From JBELMB01 sp042088665 (GTDB taxonomy: Bacteria > Pseudomonadota > Alphaproteobacteria > Rhodobacterales > Rhodobacteraceae), in NCBI GenBank assembly GCA_042088665.1, contig JBELMB010000032.1, positions 1 through 40,276 of the forward strand: DNA of 40,276 nucleotides. Direction: 5' to 3'. Below the pieces are notes generated by a model. The model was not told the origin of the DNA and did not search any database. It saw nothing but the letters and a program-made list of their open reading frames with translations. How positions within the stretch are numbered: position 1 is the stretch's first letter; each line of letters opens with the position of its first letter. Both the position numbers and the translations under genes were made by a program. This document shows positions 37,299-40,276 of this stretch, piece by piece.

Positions 37299-38423
37299 AT
37301 GCGCATCCTCATCGTGGACAACGACGCGAATGATCGCGAAACGATGCAACGGATGCTGCACTACGGTCTGCCCGGCGACGTGGAAGTCATCTGCACCCGT
37401 GATGCCACGGGTTGCCTGACGCAGATGCGCGGCAGGCATCCCATTGCCTGCATCCTGCTGGACCATGCCCTGCCCGGGCGTGACGGGTTGTCCCTGTTGC
37501 CGGATATCTTTGATATCGATCCTTTTGTTGCGGTTGTCATGGTCACCAACACAGGCAGCGAAACCATTGCGGCAGAGGCGTTCAAACGCGGTGCGCAAGA
37601 TTATTACATCAAGCAGAACCTGACCCCTGCGGGCCTCGAACGGGCGGTCAGCACGGCGGTGGAACGGGCCGCGATGACGCGCAAGATCGAGGAGCAGCAA
37701 AACAACCTGCGCTCCTTTGCCCATGTTTTGGTGCATGATCTGCGCGCACCGCTGCGGTCAGTGCGCGGGGGGGTCTCCATGTTGCTGGAGGATTTGCCGG
37801 GGGAGGTCTGCGACTCCCATCGCGATGTGCTTGGCTTCATTCGGCACGGGGCAGAGCGCATGGATCAGCTGATCGTCGCATTGTATAATTTCTGCTCGGT
37901 CGAGGATCTTGGCGAAATGACGGAGACGATCGACCTTCATGCGCTGACGAATTCCGTTCGCTCGCTTCTGACTGCGGATTTGCAAACGGCGGGCGCGGTG
38001 TTTTCCGCGGATACGGGCCTGCCGGACATTCGCGGAAACACAGCCCAGATGATGCAGTTGCTACAGAACCTGGTCGCCAACGGGATCAAGTACAACGTTT
38101 CGGCGCGGCCCATGGTGCATCTTTCCGCGGAGGATCATGGCGACCGCTGGCAAATCGACGTCAGGGACAATGGCATCGGCATTGACGAGGAACATCTCGA
38201 CGAGATCTTCAAGCCCTTCCGCCGCCTGCATCGCCATGAGGACTACGAAGGCAGTGGATTGGGTCTGGCAACCTGTCAGCGTATCGCCGAACGGCATGGC
38301 GGCAGGCTCATCTGCCGGTCGGTGCCGGGCAAGGGCACAACGTTCGTGCTGCACCTGCCCAAGCGGGCACTGACTGTTGCTGCGCCGCAGGCCGAACCTG
38401 CGCTTCGGGCGGTTGGACGCTGA
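37299..38423 (+). CDS. Receiver-histidine kinase hybrid protein
   Basis: The 374-residue soluble protein has an N-terminal receiver domain (D55 in CILLDHALPGRDG, K105 in YYIKQ), a short coiled coil, and a C-terminal histidine kinase core (H147 in VLVHDLRAPLRSV, N-box LLQNLVANGIKYN, G1 DNGIGID, G2 GSGLGLAT). There is no membrane span or DNA-binding domain. Such receiver-first kinases act as intermediate relays: an upstream kinase phosphorylates the receiver, changing activity of the kinase part. No partner is encoded nearby. Its stop is two bases from the stop of the convergent ABC-2 permease gene. An AAGGGGG ribosome site supports the ATG at 37299 over the TTG before it. Confidence 0.88.
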   Translation: MRILIVDNDANDRETMQRMLHYGLPGDVEVICTRDATGCLTQMRGRHPIACILLDHALPGRDGLSLLPDIFDIDPFVAVVMVTNTGSETIAAEAFKRGAQDYYIKQNLTPAGLERAVSTAVERAAMTRKIEEQQNNLRSFAHVLVHDLRAPLRSVRGGVSMLLEDLPGEVCDSHRDVLGFIRHGAERMDQLIVALYNFCSVEDLGEMTETIDLHALTNSVRSLLTADLQTAGAVFSADTGLPDIRGNTAQMMQLLQNLVANGIKYNVSARPMVHLSAEDHGDRWQIDVRDNGIGIDEEHLDEIFKPFRRLHRHEDYEGSGLGLATCQRIAERHGGRLICRSVPGKGTTFVLHLPKRALTVAAPQAEPALRAVGR

Positions 38424-38425
38424 TC

Positions 38426-39235
38426 CTAGGGTTTCAACCGGTAGCCGCTGCGCAGGATGCGCCAGGCGGCCAGCGCGGTCAGCACCGTGGCCAGCAACGC
38501 GACCCCAAAGCTCAGCATAGGGGCGCTGTCAGAGACACCGATCAGGCCGAACCTTGCACCGTCAATCAGGTAAAAGACCGGGTTCACATGCGCGATCAGC
38601 TTCAACCCGTCGGGCAGCGCCTCGACGGAGTAGAACGTCCCCGACAGGAACGCCAGCGGCGTGATGATGAAATTGGTGATCGCCGCCATCTGGTCAAACT
38701 TCTGCGCGTAGATCGCGGCGAGCATCCCCAATGCGGCAAAGAAACAAGCGCCCAGTGTCGCAAACACCAGCACGAGCAAGGGATGCGCAGGCACGATGCC
38801 CAGCGTCAGCCAGAGCGCCGTCGCAATGGCCACGGCCACGCAGAGTCCGCGCGCGGTGCCCCCGGCAAGGTAGCCGATCACCAGTTCACCGGCGGAGAGA
38901 GGCGGCATCAGCGTGTCGACGATATTGCCCTGTACCTTCGAGATCATGATCGAGCTGGACGTATTGGCAAAGGCGTTCTGGATCACAGTCATCATCATGA
39001 TCCCCGGCGCGATAAAGGTTGTGAAATCGACCCCCATCACCTCCCCTCGCCGTGCACCGATCGCGAGGGTAAAGATCATCACGAACAGCCCCGCCGTCAC
39101 CAGCGGCGCAAGCAGGGTCTGCGTCCAGACAGCGGCAAACCGCAGAACTTCACGTTTCGACAGGGTCCAAAGACCCAGCCAGTTGACCCGACCAAAGCGG
39201 CGCGTACCGGGGGCAAAGTTCTGGCTGTGTGGCAT
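38426..39235 (-). CDS. ABC-2 type transporter permease
   Basis: The 269-residue membrane protein has about six hydrophobic segments and the ABC-2 pattern (FIAPGIMMMTVIQNAF, TNFIITPLAFLSGTFYSVEALP). The family includes NodJ/YadH-type exporters of drugs, lipids or polysaccharides. The matching ATPase gene is not within the window on this strand and must be elsewhere, since the gene upstream is gcrA on the other strand. It converges with the receiver-kinase gene with only two bases between stops. The substrate cannot be assigned. Confidence 0.85.
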   Translation of the reverse strand: MPHSQNFAPGTRRFGRVNWLGLWTLSKREVLRFAAVWTQTLLAPLVTAGLFVMIFTLAIGARRGEVMGVDFTTFIAPGIMMMTVIQNAFANTSSSIMISKVQGNIVDTLMPPLSAGELVIGYLAGGTARGLCVAVAIATALWLTLGIVPAHPLLVLVFATLGACFFAALGMLAAIYAQKFDQMAAITNFIITPLAFLSGTFYSVEALPDGLKLIAHVNPVFYLIDGARFGLIGVSDSAPMLSFGVALLATVLTALAAWRILRSGYRLKP

Positions 39236-39262
39236 CTTGGTCTCTCCTGCAGTTGCGCTGCC

Positions 39263-39290
39263 TTGTAACTTGGGACGTGATGATTAGAAT
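39263..39290 (+). promoter_or_regulatory. Candidate promoter of gcrA
   Basis: TTGTAA (39263-39268), a 16-base spacer and TAGAAT (39285-39290) form a reasonable housekeeping promoter. Transcription would start near 39297, leaving a leader of about 55 bases before gcrA. No GANTC methylation site was seen within this promoter. Confidence 0.5.
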
Positions 39291-39312
39291 AGACCCACTC
39301 GATAAACCAGCA

Positions 39313-39337
39313 AGCGGCCCCTGCGTGGCCGCTTTTT
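39313..39337 (+). terminator. Terminator-like hairpin in the gcrA leader
   Basis: AGCGGCC and GGCCGCT form a perfect 7-bp stem with a 7-base loop followed directly by TTTTT. It lies between the candidate promoter and the gcrA start codon, 16 bases upstream of the ATG. No upstream plus-strand gene is present for it to terminate, so leader attenuation or a very short RNA is suggested. Confidence 0.75.
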
Positions 39338-39352
39338 CAGTAGGATGCTCCG

Positions 39353-39937
39353 ATGTCGTGGACCGATGAACGCGTGGAACTGCTCAAGAAGATGTGGTCG
39401 GAGGGGCAGTCCGCCAGCCAGATCGCCAAAGAGCTGGGCGGCGTGACGCGCAACGCCGTGATCGGCAAGGTGCACCGTCTTGGACTGTCCAACCGCGCGG
39501 GCAGCCCGCCCGCGGCTGATGCAAAGCCTGAGCCCGCCAAGCAACCGGCAAAGCCCAAGGCGGCCGCTGCGCCAAAGCCCGCCCCGGCACCAGAGCCCAA
39601 GCCCGAACCCGAGCCCGCACAAAAAGAGGCGACACCGGTCAATGTGCCGGCTGCGCGCAAGCAGATCATTCCCGCAGGTCAGCCGCTGCCGCCGCAACCC
39701 TCCACCAACGAGATCAGCCCCGAAGCGCTGGCCAAGGTGAGCGAAGTCGAGAAGAAGGCCAAGAAGCTGACCCTCATGGAGCTGACAGAGCGCACTTGCA
39801 AATGGCCCGTCGGCGACCCGGCGACCGATGATTTCTGGTTCTGCGGTCTGCCCGTCCAGCAAGGCAAACCCTATTGCGAGGCGCATGTTGGCGTGGCGTT
39901 TCAGCCGATGAGCGCGCGCCGCGACCGGCGCCGCTGA
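39353..39937 (+). CDS. gcrA: GcrA cell-cycle regulator
   Basis: The 194-residue protein has the diagnostic N-terminal DNA-binding domain (SWTDERVELLKKMWSEGQSA, then IAKELGGVTRNAVIGKVHRL), a long Pro/Ala/Lys-rich flexible middle (about 48-135) and a conserved cysteine-containing C-terminus (CKWPVGDP, FWFCGLPV, YCEAHVGVAFQP). GcrA binds RNA polymerase sigma-70 and promoters carrying methylated GANTC to control cell-cycle genes in alphaproteobacteria. An AGGA ribosome site precedes the ATG. The middle linker appears longer and more lysine-rich than in Caulobacter. It is followed by rimO on the same strand, 16 bases on. Confidence 0.95.
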   Translation: MSWTDERVELLKKMWSEGQSASQIAKELGGVTRNAVIGKVHRLGLSNRAGSPPAADAKPEPAKQPAKPKAAAAPKPAPAPEPKPEPEPAQKEATPVNVPAARKQIIPAGQPLPPQPSTNEISPEALAKVSEVEKKAKKLTLMELTERTCKWPVGDPATDDFWFCGLPVQQGKPYCEAHVGVAFQPMSARRDRRR

Positions 39938-39953
39938 GCGCCGCGTCACCAAC

Positions 39954-40276
39954 ATGGCGCAAAACCCACCTGAACTGCGCCCCGACCTTGCGGCGCCACA
40001 GTTCGCCACGGACCGCCGTGCCGGCCAACCGACCATTGGCATGGTCTCGCTTGGGTGTCCCAAGGCGTTGGTGGACAGCGAACGCATCCTGACGCGGTTG
40101 CGTGCCGAGGGCTACGGCATCTCACCGGAATACGCGGGCGCGGATGCTGTGATCGTGAACACCTGCGGTTTTCTCGACAGCGCCAAGGCAGAAAGCCTCG
40201 ACGCCATCGGGGAGGCCTTGCAGGAAAATGGCCGGGTGATCGTCACCGGGTGCCTCGGGGCAGAGCCCGAGTATAT
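39954..40276 (+). CDS. rimO: Ribosomal protein S12 methylthiotransferase RimO (5' part)
   Basis: The first 107 codons are present and the gene runs off the right edge. The visible part is the MTTase N-terminal domain with its cluster cysteines in GMVSLGCPKALVDSE, VIVNTCGFLDSAK and VTGCLG. RimO is a radical-SAM enzyme that methylthiolates an aspartate of ribosomal protein S12. The radical-SAM CxxxCxxC motif would lie beyond the window. SLGCPKALVDSE rather than the MiaB-type QMN context distinguishes it from MiaB. Confidence 0.95.
   Translation, partial: MAQNPPELRPDLAAPQFATDRRAGQPTIGMVSLGCPKALVDSERILTRLRAEGYGISPEYAGADAVIVNTCGFLDSAKAESLDAIGEALQENGRVIVTGCLGAEPEY

Noticed and set aside
39280..39369. 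A 29-codon plus-strand frame beginning MIRIDPLDKP across the gcrA leader hairpin
   Set aside because: It has no ribosome site, overlaps the gcrA start out of frame and is interrupted by a terminator structure, so coding is unlikely.

Overview
The window looks like a high-GC chromosome segment of a marine alphaproteobacterium of the Rhodobacterales (Roseobacter group) able to do anoxygenic photosynthesis. The reasons are an LH2 (puc) antenna operon with its PucC assembly factor, GcrA (a cell-cycle regulator restricted to alphaproteobacteria), DUF3305/DUF3306 proteins of alphaproteobacterial formate dehydrogenase loci, and a choline-O-sulfate/carnitine/betaine catabolic operon beside a betaine-type ABC importer. 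No rRNA, tRNA, insertion sequence, CRISPR array or replication origin was seen. One run of ten N (15058-15067) interrupts a gene.

Region 1 (1-19.2 kb) is a formate dehydrogenase locus. On the minus strand lie a tungstate-type ABC transporter (ATPase cut by the left edge, plus permease), an NtrC-family response regulator that lacks the GAFTGA loop, a 41-residue membrane peptide, a WD40-cytochrome c fusion and the cytochrome b subunit. Then come the iron-sulfur and catalytic subunits, a Tat-signal small protein, a TorD-like chaperone and DUF3306/DUF3305. A divergent plus-strand gene encodes a large polyferredoxin-like protein. A minus-strand gene encodes a protein that appears to fuse an abbreviated TupA-like tungstate-binding domain to a c-type heme domain. 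A plus-strand operon follows: DUF6494, Mrp/ApbC, a biotin/lipoate-ligase-like protein, DUF6505 and a membrane histidine kinase. The kinase is the best candidate partner of the regulator at the other end. I read the whole as capture, insertion and control of a W/Mo cofactor enzyme that feeds formate electrons through heme b and c.

Region 2 (19.2-22.8 kb) is the puc operon: a PpsR-type operator, pucB, pucA, intercistronic hairpins, pucC, and a translationally coupled gene for a 339-residue protein with seven in-register 25-residue repeats. I do not recognise this last protein, and it is the strongest candidate for something undescribed. The LH2 alpha chain carries Phe44-Leu45, the pair typical of blue-shifted (B800-820-like) antennae, and has a long C-terminal tail.

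Region 3 (22.8-24.0 kb) is an AT-richer insertion with an Imm11-like protein and a small protein with a Val-His-His motif, closed by a strong terminator. It looks like a remnant of a polymorphic toxin/immunity module.

Region 4 (24.1-37.0 kb) handles quaternary amines. A minus-strand operon encodes a Rieske oxygenase of the carnitine/betaine type, choline-sulfatase, two short-chain dehydrogenases, a beta-keto acid cleavage enzyme, a VOC protein, an aldehyde dehydrogenase and a carnitine-dehydrogenase-like enzyme. Upstream is a GlxA/GbdR/CdhR-type regulator, divergent from a three-gene glycine betaine/carnitine-type ABC importer.

Region 5 (37.3-40.3 kb) holds a receiver-histidine kinase hybrid, an ABC-2 permease, gcrA with a terminator-like hairpin in its leader, and the start of rimO, which runs off the right edge.
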